NCBI GenBank assembly: GCA_025618425.1
Contig: CM046835.1
Coordinates: 16,514,672 to 16,578,671, forward strand
DNA: 64,000 nucleotides
DNA from: Heliocidaris tuberculata
Lineage: Eukaryota > Echinodermata > Echinoidea > Camarodonta > Echinometridae
Direction of reading: 5' to 3'
Shown here: positions 31,326-44,200 of the stretch, piece after piece
Position numbering within the stretch: the stretch's first letter is position 1
How the letters are laid out: each line of letters starts with the position of its first letter
Made by a program: the position numbers and the translations under genes
Notes under the pieces: generated by a model
Seen by the model: only the letters and a program-made list of their open reading frames with translations
What the model was told of the DNA's origin: nothing
Databases searched by the model: none

Positions 31326-31395
31326 CATGCAGGGGCGTCGGGGCGTCTTTCAAAGTGTATGTGGGTGTGTGTGTGTCTGGGGGGGGGGGGGAGTT
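31326..31395 (+). mobile_element. G/C-tract element edge
   Basis: AGGGGCGTCGGGGCGTCTTT followed by GT-rich sequence and a G run at 31379-31391. Inverse of the edge near 26850. Confidence 0.4.
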
Positions 31396-32748
31396 GATAC
31401 ATTATCGAGGATCATTTTTGACACATCATTGTTTCTGTCTTATAATGGTCTGATTAATCATTTGCGAGAGAGCAAAAATAATGTAAGATTTTTTTTTCTA
31501 ATGCTGAAGGTCACATCGTTGCATTATACAACGATATAATAAAAATAACAACCTCAAATTTATCTTAGGGCCATTTTATATCATTAATCATTATTTCCAT
31601 ACGTTAATTCTGTCGTTTTTCTTATCAATGTCTGGGCAATAGGCCTTATTTCAGTTTTTTTGTGAAGTCGCATTGCTATACCGATCACATTTTATTTGAG
31701 AAAATAACAAAACTTGATGCGGATTTAACCCTAAAAGGATGGTGGGGGGGGGGGCATCATGCTCCACAAATTTTGCGATTATTTTCAGAGTTTTGAAGAT
31801 CTTGCCCCGCCACTTATTGAATTTTTCCTTTAGAGTCTTGCGCAACTTTTGGGTATATACCTACGGCGGTTATGATGTTACGTAACATTTAAAAATCACA
31901 TATCAATAAAAAAAAAAATGGCAGATTCGTATTCGTTTATGTTTAAAAGACATAGGGTTTGACAGGATTCTAATGTGTTGCTTCTTTTTACTGCATAGTC
32001 TATGTTTTGATCAATTAAAACCTGAACTGCAGTTGAAAATAAAGTTTTGTAACAATTTGTAACAAATTGCAAAACAATAGAAAACATAAGTAATAAAACA
32101 ATAATTAACATAAATAAAAATAAAGACATACACAAGAAAAAATATAATCAATTAATTTATGCATATAATTTACATAAATTAACATTAATTAATATTTGTA
32201 CAGTTACATACTAAATAACTTCCTTTCACATATTTCACAAATGGAGAAAGCATCGGAGTTCCATATTGACAAAAAAATCCTAAATATCAAACAAACAAAC
32301 AAAAAAAAAATATATAAAAATTACCATATTCGCATAATTGATTCGCATTAATTTAGAAAATATCATAATGGATATTTTTGTAAATTTAACTATGCATCAG
32401 TGTACGTTACATCATAAACTAAGTGGAAGCCAAATTTGGTAACGATCAGACATTGTGTAGCCGAGATCTTAGGGGGCGGCATGATTCCCCCCCCCCCCAG
32501 TCTTTTTAGGGTTAAGCACACTCTCATCATAAATAGAAGAATGAATAGTACTTGAAGGTTACACATATAATGCCAACATACTTGATGTGATTTTCCTAAT
32601 ATAAGAAGATGCAAGCGAGCGTAGCGAGCGAGATTTGGAAAAAAAAATTAGACAAAAATTGTCCTCAGTTCCTTTCATTTAGGGACACTGCTCATTCTTG
32701 TATTATGCCCCTCGTGCCCCCTGCTCCACTGCCTCACGTTATATCAGT

Positions 32749-32830
32749 AATAATGATGATAATAATAAACTGTCACATAATATAGCGCATAATCAATAAT
32801 TGAAACTGCTCTATGCGCTTTACATACAGC
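32749..32830. repeat. ATATAGCGC module with GAT/TAA microsatellite, copy 1
   Basis: Short AAT/GAT run, then ATATAGCGCATAATC, then CTATGCGCTTTACA. Same arrangement as at 56.56-56.69 kb. Confidence 0.6.
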
Positions 32831-32914
32831 TCTCCAAGATTACTCCAAGATCAGTAGGGGAATATATTACTATGAAGCCTCTGTGATTACTTGGAGCTAT
32901 TAGATAAAAAGGGG

Positions 32915-33290
32915 CACTGATCAGAAGGCAAGGGGCACTGATTAGAAGTAAAAGGGGCACTTATCAGAGGTGGAAAAGGGGCACTTATCAGAAGTTAAAT
33001 TGCACTATTAGAAAGGAAAACGGGCTCTAAATCAGAAGTAAACATGGGCACTTATCTGAGCTTGGCAAAAGGTGAAGAGGGCACAAAGAAAAGGGTTCAC
33101 TCATGTGAAGAAAATGGGGCACTTATCAGCTGCAGAGGTGAAAAAGAGAACTTATCAGAAGGGAAAATTGCACTTGATAGTCTATTAGAACGGAAAATGG
33201 CACTATAATCAGAAGGAAACCGGCACATAATCAGATTTCAAAGGGGAAATTAATATCCGTGGTTATAAAGGGTCACTAATCAGAAAGTGC
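32915..33290 (-). repeat. Degenerate minisatellite, array 2 (inverted)
   Basis: Units with core AAAAGGGGCACTTATC, the inverse complement of arrays 1 and 3, more degenerate to the right. Confidence 0.8.
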
Positions 33291-33337
33291 CATCTTAATA
33301 TTGGAACAATGTTCCTCACATCCCTCCCTCATGATGG

Positions 33338-33930
33338 CAGCAGTCCAGAATAGGCTTCTGTTTTTTTGTTGGGACGGGTTCAGTGTTCAGTGTACCAACC
33401 CGCAGACAAGAAGCAGTTGCAAGACAAATAGATTTCTGTCCGTTTGAATTTGTGATACATCTGACTTTCAAACAGAAGGTAAGTTGACTTTTCATTGAAA
33501 AAATAACAGCTACCTGACTATGCCGTTGTTATAATCAGGTCATAAGTTTTGGTTACCTAAATTTATTTAATCACTGCAAAATTTAAAGCATAGAATAGAG
33601 AAATGGAACTTGGCTCTCGAATGAGTATTTTGGGTATGCATAACTCGAGATAAATCGTTTCGGCTAGCGTTTTCCTACTTCGTGTTCAATTGTACTCAAT
33701 ACATGAAATAAGAAAATTTGTATATTTACATATGACATTATAATGTAGTTCACATATGGTAGAAATGAGTATGATGTTATTTTGAGTGTAGTATTGTCCT
33801 GCATTATAAATACTTTCTTGTAATTGATGTTTAGCTGATAATTCACAAGGATTTATAATCGTGTGATAACTTAAGGCGAGTTACCTAATGGAATTACAAA
33901 ATGTATTGAGTGTGTACTGTATATGTCCCA
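33338..33930 (+). repeat. Dispersed duplication, copy 2
   Basis: Homologous to 30506-31230, with the conserved AAGGTAAGTTGAC. Homology to the last part of copy 1 may resume near 34885 (GAACCTTTACAAGGCATTTA), which suggests a later insertion between. Confidence 0.75.
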
Positions 33931-34018
33931 GAAAAACTTACAATCGACATTTGGATATTGATTAGAAAAGAAATCGCTTTGCAATATGAAAAGTCATTTG
34001 GATTATGAAACTATAACT

Positions 34019-34204
34019 ATTACTCTATACCAGTCAGTGAAAATCCCATTTGTAAAGCATGTCATGGGTCCTTTTCTTCCATCTTTTGTCACTTGGATGT
34101 TCTTGCCATCCACACGAGTGGAAATATTTTGTTCACAATAGACACGTTTACCAGCATATCTAGCGGATTCTTTGCATATCATTTTAACAAAGGTAAATAA
34201 TCAT
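34019..34204 (-). other. Unassigned short open frame
   Basis: The minus frame from an ATG near 34189 reads MICKESARYAGKRVYCEQNI and continues through GKNIQVTKDGRKGP to a stop near 34019. The composition looks protein-like (K/R, Cys, Gly, no low complexity), but I do not recognise it, there is no convincing splice context, and chance is possible. Confidence 0.2.
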
Positions 34205-36234
34205 GTAAATGATATCTTCCTAAAAATATCAAGACATGTAATTTTATGAAATAGGTTCATAATTTTGTTTCATCATTCACTTTCAATCACAAATGTACAT
34301 TACATTATACCTGCCAACTATTACTATTTTAGAGGAATGATGCCTATTTTTCGCCTTCAAACTAATGTGAGGAGCCCTAGATCTTTTCTTTTCATGAAAA
34401 CTTTGTGTTTAAGTATACAGTATACACTGTATTTCTAATTTTGATTTGCAAGATTCTTATTTTTTCTTATGGAAGGTACGCAGGCATTTTATGTTTAAAA
34501 CTTATTATTCGTGATTTATTTCATCCAAATGTGCGCGAAATATGCAAGAACGATCATAATGATGATAAATGAAGCGTTGCCATAACAAAAATTACAGCAG
34601 ATTAAAAATACCAGGAAGTTCCTTTTCAAACCATTTGAAAGTAGTGTGGAATTGTTCATTGTGGTTTGTGTGTCTCCCTTGTGTCAAATCTTGGATGGAA
34701 GGGGCTTATGATGTACGTTACAAAATCCCTATTTCTTTGTGACTACTGAACCAAATCGGATGGGATTTTTGCTGAGATAGAGATAATCATTTTTTACAGT
34801 CCTGAATCATATTCAGATTAATTCACAATTTTGAAAGCTATTCATGCTGAAAGGCCGATTGTATTTTTTTTTTTTTTTTTTGGGGGGGGGGGGGAATATA
34901 GCCTACTGTATATACTTGAACCTTTACAAGGCATTTACTTACAAGCTACCAATGTCGGTCTTGTTGGCCTTCTAGACACTTTTCAGAGGGTTCACTATAG
35001 ACCGACGGCCCAGAGAGCGACAGCCCACGAGACATTTTTATATCTTTCCTTATTTCTTTGTTGATGTTGTTTTTCGGTCTCTTAGACCGTCTGTCTCCTG
35101 GACCGTTTGGATCTTGTTTTATTTTTATATTCTCGTAATGTATTTGTATTGTATTGTCGGTCTTGTGACCTGTCTGTCTCCTGCATGAGATGTGAGTCTA
35201 CTGGGATGTGAGTCTACTGGGATGTCCCCGGCCCCTTATTTTACGTCCCATAGACCGATTCATTTTCCATGGTTTCTGGGAGCTCTGCAGTATTGCATCA
35301 TAGCTGCTGTGGACCATCCAAGAGCATAACAGGAGATGATTTAATATCTTACGAAATCAGACAAGCACATGCATGGTCGTCCCTGAACTAATACTAGCAT
35401 TTCATCTAAATTATTATTTAGCATACTTGATGGCCCCCAGTAATGGCGCGGCTAAACACTTTCATTTTCAGCTCTCCGGGGGGGGGGGGGGGCTGCAGCG
35501 CCCACTTTTTTTAGTAGACACGTTAACCCCCCCCCCTAATTTTCAAGGAAGAAATAATTTCTAGTAATTGATAAAATTGATAAAATTAATATTGAGAATA
35601 GTGAGAATTCCTATAAAATGCAGATAAAATGCTAAAGATATGATTTGAATGTCCCGATATTTCCGATTTTATATATCGAAATCTCTCATCCATGTCCATT
35701 ACTAACCCTTTTTTCCATTGGTATAAATGGGCAATACATCCCCGCCTCTTTAATGCACAGTTAATGCAAAATCTAGGCCTAATGAAGCATGGGTATTATA
35801 AACAAAGTGTAGTAAACAAGCTCAGATATTTTCACGTGAAACACGATAAAAACTACTTTCGAAAAATAATCTCAAGGGTAATTTCAGAGGCCTATTGTAC
35901 TGCCCATAGAAATCAGGTTCGGATTACGTAATATGCCATTGGAATGTTCGCACATTTCTAAAGGTGATAGACAGGGCTATTGAAATTGCCTTGAGTTGAT
36001 TTTTCGAAAATAGTTTTTATCGTGTTGTGACTTCTCGGGACTGTACAGCATTCTCTAAAATGACAGTCTATCTATCACATCTTCTACAAGTTCATGAGTT
36101 TTCTTTCAGGATTCAGAATGACGCATCAACTTTTTAGAGAAATTTTAGGAGTATTTAAAATCAGGTGCTGTGGGGTGGAGGGAGGGGGTACAGTGTCCCT
36201 ATTATTTCAGGAATTTGGGTATCCTAGAAGTTCC

Positions 36235-37135
36235 CCTTTTTACATAGATTACTTTAGATAAGTGCTCCCTTTCCTTTATATTCCTGCCCGTTGAATTCCA
36301 CAATCTTAAAATTTGATTTTATTACCGTTGATAATTGCCAGAGGCCTATTAAAACTGCCCCTTCTTCCTTGACAACTGTCCCTTTTCCTTATTAAGAAAT
36401 GCCCCTTCCCCATTTATAAGTATCCTTTATATTATAATACGTTCCCCTTTTCCAATCTTATAATTGCCCCTATTCTTTCTGATGAGTGCTCCCTTTATTT
36501 TATTTTTTTATAAACGAGCATCTTCCCTTTTCATCTCTCATAAAACTCCTTAATGAAATCATTCCTTCAACAATTCCCATTTTAAATCATTTGCATCAAA
36601 TGTACCTTTTAATCTCTTTCAATAACTGCCTTTTTTCCATTCTCACTTTTCAGATACAATAAGTACCCCCTTTCCGTCTGATAAGTGCATCTTTACCTGT
36701 GGCCATATCCTCTATTCAAATGCGAGAGGTGCCCGTTCTAATTCGGCAAGTGCCCCTTCCGCCTTCTGTTAAATGACACATAACATCTCTGATGAGTGCC
36801 CCTTTACACCTCTGATAAGTTTTCTTAATTCATTTTGAAACGGGCTCCTTTTTTTCTAAGAAGTACAATTCCTTCTGATAAGAGCCCCTCTTCCTTTATA
36901 AAAAAACAAAACAAAACAAAAACAAAAACACCCCTTTTCCATTCTCATAAGTGCCCTTTTTACCTCTGGTATAAAGTGCCAATATTCATGTGCGACAAAT
37001 ACCACATGTTTCATCCTCTGATAATTGCTCTTTTTAATATGACATACTCCTGCTCCTTTTCCTTTTTGATAAGTGCCATTATCGTTCTTGATAAGGGCCC
37101 CTTTTTTCTTGCTCCATAATTTGTGCCCCTAATTT
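36235..37135 (+). repeat. Degenerate minisatellite, array 3
   Basis: Longest array, about 900 bp, cores such as GATAAGTGCATC and GATGAGTGCCCCTTT, spacer lengths variable. Followed by a GCTCGCTACGCTCGCTCAC motif near 37168 and another near 37350. Confidence 0.8.
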
Positions 37136-37717
37136 ATAGCGATTTAGAGCAACTTTACTTTAATTTCGTCAAGGCTTGCTCGCTACGCTCGCTCACATTT
37201 ATATTTGATATAGTTATGTTACTTATTAGCGGTCTTTTCAGTCTCTCATGCCGAGAATGTGTTTAAACACCTTTCAGAACTTTTTTTCTCTCTCTCTTTA
37301 TAAGATGTTGTTGATCGCCATGCAGTCTCACAGATCTTTAAAAATTGCTCGCTCGCTTCGATCGCTCGCACATTAATATGTAGGTCATCAAACTCAACTG
37401 CAAACTTTGATGCTTAAGTAAATTATATTCATTGACATGTTACGAATAATTGCATTACAATTTAACAGTCAGAATGCAAATTGCATAACCACATGTTGTT
37501 AGGTCGGGCAAGCCACAAGGCTTGTCCGACATAGCAACAATTTATGTATGCATTTGCATTCCGGCTACTGAAATACAACACTTTGTTCAGGTGAATATAA
37601 TTGAATATTTCGGGCCTAATCGTGGAATAGGTCGCCTCTCATTGTATGCACATACTTGAGTGTTATATGAGGTGGAATGGAGAACATACAACGAGTAGGC
37701 GCGCTTCGTGGGAAAAT

Positions 37718-38286
37718 AAGGGAAACCCACCCTTGATGGCAAGTTGCTCTGAAAGAAAGAAGAAAAATCAGAGAAGCAGATTGGTGAAAGTTTGAACGAA
37801 ATTGGACAAGCAATAAGAAAGTTATGAATTTTCTAAAGTTTTAATCACTATATAGATTATGGGAATTTCAAATTGGCCGAAAAGGTAATGTCCCCCAGTT
37901 GATCCAACACACAAAATTATTAAAATGCCATTTTTTTCAAAATGTATTACTCGCTGGGATCTTTTTCTGTAACGAGGACCTATAACAATATGCTATCTCC
38001 AATATATTTTGAGTACTGCCCCGAAGATAAAGGCTCTTCGGAGAAAACCGAAAATTAATAATATTTTTGTGTGCGACAAACGGGAGAGTTGTCCACAAGT
38101 ATGTCACAATCGACTCACCAAATTGCCAATTTGAGATTCGCATAGATGTATAGTGATCTCATTTTTCAAACATCCATAACTTTCTTATTCCATGTCCAAT
38201 TTCTTTCAAACTTTCACCATCCTGTTTGTGTTATTTTTCTGCTTTCACACAAATCAATTTATTACCAAGGTTTGATTGCCCTTTAA
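37718..38286. mobile_element. Foldback MITE, copy 2
   Basis: Same internal arms as 13726-14314 (shared AGAGAAGCAGATTGGTGAAA). Termini AAGGGAAACCCACCCTT and AAGGTTTGATTGCCCTTT. Confidence 0.8.
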
Positions 38287-39172
38287 ACGGAGGACGCATG
38301 CATATTTGCTTTCCGGAATCAATTTTTTCAGAGCAGATGTTTTATTTGAGGAAATAAAATCATTTGAATGAATTCTAGGTAGAAGTACATGTAATTCATA
38401 TGTAGCCTATAGTTACCTACATTCACTCAAACTCCAGTAAACTCCAATTCATAACAGTTTTAGGCTCCATTTACAGGTTAATTTTTCAGTTATTCAAATT
38501 ATTTGTATAGATTCATCATACAATTTTTTCGGATACCATTTTGTTATACCTTTATTCCTGAAGTATTGTCTATCACAGTGTACCGTGTTTGGCAAGGGGT
38601 ATACGATTTATATGGCTACAAAGTACAATGAACTGTTTTCACATTTTATGCACATTTCGTTGTCTCATACAAGAACACCAGCACTTCTTGCTGATCTCGA
38701 CGCTAAAAGCAACACCCCCGATTTTCACTTGCCAGTACCATAATTTGCAAAAGTTTAAGACCACTATTCCAAAATGCAAATAACTCAAAGAAAGAAAAAA
38801 AAAAACACTTATTTTTCAGACATACAATTAATTTCATGGCATAACCTATGTATCATACTTGAACTATGGGCCTATACCATTACTCTTGTGCTACTGATCA
38901 CTGTAGTAAACATGTTGTGTAATCATTCAATGAGACAAAAGAAAGTATTCCAAATTATTGAAATACCCACAAATCTCGAAGTGGTCTTAAACGTTTGCAA
39001 ATGATGGTACTTCATTCCACCTGAGCAGTAGACGCAATAAACTGATACTGTGTGGAGTGAATGAGAATGGACCTATTTCACGATAACGCAATATTTGGTT
39101 ACTATAGGTATAAATAAATTACGAAAATGGTCTGTTATGCTTTCACAGCGTTGAATCTTTGCTGCACTTGTG

Positions 39173-39412
39173 CAATAGACCGCTTCGGTAATGTATTCAA
39201 ATTTTATATACATACCTTTCAAACGAAAGTTGTTCTTGACAACCTGAAAGCTTGCCAGAGGCTTGTCGGACATAGCAACAAGTAATGTATGCAAACTGGA
39301 TTCCAAGCACTGAGGCTCATTTATAAAAAGCAGGTTAATGGAATAGCTCGTCACTAGGTGCTCAGAGAAGAAATGTGCCTAAATTTGTATACATTACAGA
39401 ACCGGTCTATTG
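39173..39412. mobile_element. MITE family CAATAGACCG, full copy
   Basis: CAATAGACCGCTTCGGTAAT at the left and ATTACAGAACCGGTCTATTG at the right are inverted ends of a 240 bp element. Partial copies at 42106 and 42900. Confidence 0.85.
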
Positions 39413-39825
39413 AATTGAATTAAATTTAATCATCCTGTTTCTAAATTTTGAGGGCGAGTAAGCAAAAACACAATACTTTATCATGGTAAAAAATGCAAAA
39501 TCATAATACAAAATATAATAATTATACAATCAGCAAAAAGAGAAATTGGACACTTGTTACTGTTCACAATTTTCATATAAACCGCCAATAAAATATATTA
39601 GAATAATATTATAATCAAATTAAAGAAAAATAAATACTCTAACAACATCAGTTAAGCTCAACTTTTAAGCTTTCACGCGTGGATGGGCACATTCATTTAA
39701 CCGTTGGCATGGTTGAAAGGTCTGATTAGGAAAATTGCAAAAAATAGAGCAAGTACACATTCAAATGTTAATGTACATATGCATAATGTAAGGCATTCTT
39801 GTTCCATAATGAAACCAAAGAATAG

Positions 39826-40545
39826 TAGTAGTAGTAGTAGTATTTATATTCCATTCAGTTAAAAAAAAAAAAAAAAAAAAAAAAAACATACATGTACAAT
39901 ATAAGTGTTTACATTTTAATGAAACGGCTGGATAACCTATATTCAGCTGTGCCAGGCACGACACTATACTGGTCTTCCATGGGGTCCAGGAAGCATAAAA
40001 ATAAATTAATTGTATAAATATCAGACATGACATATGATTAATAATTCAAAGAACATAAGAAGATACAAGACAAAATTACAGTGGTAGTTATACATAAGAA
40101 CTACTAACACCCCCCCCCCCCCCCCCCATACAGAACATACAGAATCCCGAGTCTGGAATATATCAAGTTATCAAGGTCAGAATGATTTAACAGAGTGGAA
40201 CAACGATAATTCACGTTTGAAAGCATTCAGAGTTGAGGCAGTTCGTACAAATACAGGAAGATTATTATAGGCCATATCTCCTCTATACTTGAAACTTCTT
40301 TTCAAAATATCAGTATGAGGCCTGGGCGTACACAGTTTTCCACCAAAGCGTAAGTCATATTTATGCACAGAAATACTAAAAGAGTCTGAAATGTAAGCAG
40401 GAGTCATATCATTAAGGGATTTGAACATGTAAGTTAGTAAATTAGTAAATGCTGAATGAGAAACAATGAGCAGGATTAAGCTCTGGCTGTCAACTGTAGC
40501 CTCAGGACTGCATGGTCTTGACAAGCATATTCAAGTGTTTCTCGT
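39826..40545 (-). mobile_element. CR1-like LINE 3' end
   Basis: Minus-strand C-terminal RT tail (40524-40177), then about 350 bp of 3' UTR containing a poly-G/C tract (40111-40127 on +) and a T run (39859-39886 on +), ending in ATAAATACTACTACT, a short microsatellite tail typical of CR1/L2-type LINEs rather than poly-A. Confidence 0.7.
40177..40524 (-). pseudogene. CR1/L2-like RT C-terminal fragment
   Basis: Reads LTYMFKSLNDMTPAYISDSF, then KLCTPRPHTDILKRSFKYRG, then AYNNLPVFVRTASTLNAFK: the recurring tail of CR1/L2/Rex-like LINE proteins (MYK-LN...P-YL-D; RT--LK-SF-YRGA--WN-LP; R-A-SL--FK). A stop lies just upstream in phase with SRPCSPEA, so the copy is truncated and dead. Confidence 0.7.
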
Positions 40546-41031
40546 GATTGTTTTCTTCTCATTGTTTTAATTTAACTCTACAGGATGGAAATACTCATCA
40601 ACCTTTGAATGGCCAGGTGCCCATTTTAATTTGCAATTTTCTTTCAAAGACCCATTTATTGTTAAATGGCTATGCTCACTCATAAAAATGCGTAAATGGC
40701 ATGATTCCAATTGCATATAATCTTTAAGAGGATTAATTTATGTTTATTTTGATATATGAAAGATAATATTAATATTTATTTGAAAATCTTCACTATAATG
40801 GTGTCCACTTTCTTTTTTGTTTGTTTGCTTTTGTTTGTTTGTTGTTGTTTTTTGAGTGTATGTTTGTGGGCACCGCTCTGAGATATCCAGGCACCTCGAG
40901 AGTATTCGGGCATCTCGCTGCCCGAAACTACCCTCTTTCTAAATTTGCAAGCGGGTTGAGCAGTACATGAGAGCCTTCATTCCTAAATCCCAAGACTCTT
41001 CTTTGCACTTCATGCAGATTCACATCTCAGC

Positions 41032-41248
41032 ATGGCGTTGTCCTTATCGGGCGGGGAAGCGACCGGGGAGTCGTCGGAGAGGTGGAGGTATGTGGTGCTT
41101 GTCTCCAAGTTCAGTCTGGATTTTCTCACCCAGGGACTCTTGAAAGCGTTCGGTGTTCTTGTTCCTACCCTCATCCATAAACTGGAGACCAACTATGGAA
41201 CAATTGGATTCATCCTGTCCGTGGAATTAACTGTATTTTTCATGGCTT
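41032..41248 (+). CDS. SLC16-like A exon 1
   Basis: Starts MALSLSGGEATGESSERWRY; TM1 around VVLVSKFSLDFLTQGLL. Donor GGCTT|GTAAGT, 217 bp, exactly the length of exon 1 in paralogue B. Confidence 0.88.
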
Positions 41249-44200
41249 GTAAGTATTGATGACCCATTCATGGATTATGATTAATTGAGGGGCCCCCACA
41301 TATAATAATAAAAGAAAATCACAGATGTATAGAGATCTTGATTATACAGGCCCATTTTGCAAGGAGGGGACTTACGCCTTGACCGAATATCAACTTTTCA
41401 ATTTCTAAATTTCTAAAATTTTTAAAAACTTTACGTAGAGAAAATGTACGGGAGTTACATACAGCAGTTACATAATTATCTGGAAACCTCGCTGCCCAAA
41501 TATGTGGATATTCTGGCTCCTCGCTGCCCAAATCTAAAGTGGTGGTTGCCCGAATATCGGAACTTTGAAAATCCTCGGGGGTGGGGGTGGGGGCTGCAGC
41601 CCATTGCCGAAGGGGGACGCCTTTTGCCCGAATATTAACTTTCCAAAACTTGGCCAGTTTTTCCTATTTCTTTCCTTCCCTTTTCCTTTCCTTCTTTTCT
41701 TTCTGTTTTTGTTTTCCTTTAATTCCCTTCCCTTTTCTTTTTTCTTCTCTTTTCTCTTCTCCTTTCCCTTTTCTCCTTTTCCCTTTCCTCTTCCCTCTTC
41801 CCTCTCCCCTTTTTCCCCTCCTTTTTTTTTGATTTGCCGACAGCAATTTTGAGTGGGGGTGTGGCACCCCCATACCCCCCGCTAGCGACACCCCTGAAGT
41901 ATCACCTCCATCAAAAAAAAAAAATCCTTCTCATAAGCACTCTTTTCATTGTTTATGCAATAGAATACCAGATCCAATTTCTCCCGTTCATGACAAGTTC
42001 AGATGCCCATTTCGTGTTTTCTTACATATACATGTATATCCAAGAATAAGCCTACATTATCCTGCCTGTTTAAAGGAATTTTCCAATAAGTGAAAATATG
42101 TGAAGAATAGACCTGTTTACAAATATATTCAAATTTTATGCATACTTTTAAAACAAAGGTTATTCTTGACAACCTGAAAGCTTGTCAGAGGCTGGTCAGA
42201 CATAGCAACAAGTAATGTATGCAAACTGAATTCCAAGTATTGTAGTTCATTAATAACAGGTTAATGGAATACCTCGTTACTAGGTCCCCTGGAAGGAAAC
42301 ATCCATAAGTTTGAATAACTTTGTGAACAGCGCGGTATTCTGAGATTCATTTTATCTCAGATAAAATCTGAGATTTTAAGTCAGTGCATGGCAGCTGAAA
42401 TTCCAGAACGCTTTTTAAACCCAGAGTCATGAATCGTTAATGACACTGGACGGCAAAAGGTTGGCATAAATGACAGATGTAACACACAATGGCAATTATA
42501 ATGGTTGTGTAAGATTATGTAGTAACCGGTGATCTTGAATCATTCTTTAAGCATGAAGTGTGGACACTACATTATTTTTCTCTTACAAATGGGGTGATAT
42601 AGAGAAGGAGCATGGGGGCTTAAAAAATAAATTGTATTACGTTCTTTAACCAACTCATATATTTATCATTCCCTAATGCGGGGGTGGGGGCAGGGGGACA
42701 TGTGACAAAAATGTGATAACCTTTTTTTTTTTTTTTTTTTGCTTGTCAGAGAATTTTGGAAGAAAACTAGACCCCCAAAATGTGATAACCTGTTGTTTTT
42801 TTTCGGACAGGTACAAAATTTAAATCATGTGGTGACCCCCCCCCCCCCTCCCCCGTATATCAACATGGATTTGCGCCACTGCACTTCAGTATCATTAGTC
42901 AATAGACCGGTTCTGTAATGTATACAAATTTATGCACACTTCTTCTCTGAGCACGTAGTGACGAGTTATTCCATTAACCTGCTTTTTATAAATGAGCCTC
43001 AATGCTTGGAATCCAGTTTGCATACATTACTTGTTGCTATGTCCGGCAAGCTTTCAGGTTGTCAAGAACAACCTTTGTTTGAAAGGTATGTATAAAATTT
43101 GCATACAAAAAAACACAATTTTTGTCTCGCCTGCGTAGCTGAACGATACTATAGGCGTCGTCAACAATCATCCTGTAATCACAATAGCTTTCTATGGAGT
43201 TGAGGTAGAATCAAAAAATTCAAACCACAGGTACATCTCTTAAAGGCGCAGGTCAAGTTTGAAAATGACAAAGGTCAAGAGGTCAATGAAATTTCAGTGA
43301 AAATCACATTACATGATAAATTTTTGTACCTTTGAGGTAGGATCACCAAATTTAAATCACAAGTATATCTCTTGAAGGTGCATGTCATGTTTGTAAATGG
43401 GTCAACGTAAAATGTCAAAAGGTCAATGAACTTTCAGTGAAAATCACTTTACATACATGTAATAACTTCTGTACCTTTGAGGTATCCAGATTCATACCGC
43501 AGTTACATCGCTTAATTGAAGGCACAGGTCAAGTTTGAAAAATGGGTCAAATCTGACCTAGGTCAAAGGTCAAAACATCGATAAACTTCACCGACAGCTA
43601 CTGAACACAGAAAAAAAAGTATATGCATTAACACGTATTAACAGCATGCACAAACAGCACTTTCTAATATTCCAGGGATAAAAATTTATGTAACATCATC
43701 ATTATTTCTTATAAAGCTGCCAGACCAAAGTTCACCTCTTCATTCGCATATCGAGATGCAGGCGAGAAACGCTTGGCTTTTTCCTTGTTATATAATTATA
43801 AAATAAGCGACTGATAGAGCCACCGGATATCGACTGATAGAACTACCGGATATTATGTACTGGAGAAAAATCAGTCCTTGGCTCTGATAAGTTTTAGTGG
43901 TTTTTTTTTTTTCAATCAAAACAGTATAAATTAATAAGTGACAGATGTAAAAGGGAAAGGCTCTCAATATTTGCTCACTGACGTCGTTTACCAGGTCGCT
44001 AATAAACTATTATATCAATGAACTTTATCATGTGATGAGGAAGACAATATTTAGGATTAAAATAATGTCTTAAAAGAAAGCAAATATTTGAGTCATAGAT
44101 GATAAATCACAGCACGAGGAGAGGGGCAAGGCAATAATCTAAATATTTGCGATAGATAATCAAACTATTCTCATGACAATGAAAAAACAAACATTATCCG

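Noticed and set aside
41565..41852. Phe/Ser/Pro-rich frames
   Set aside because: Translation of the pyrimidine tract.
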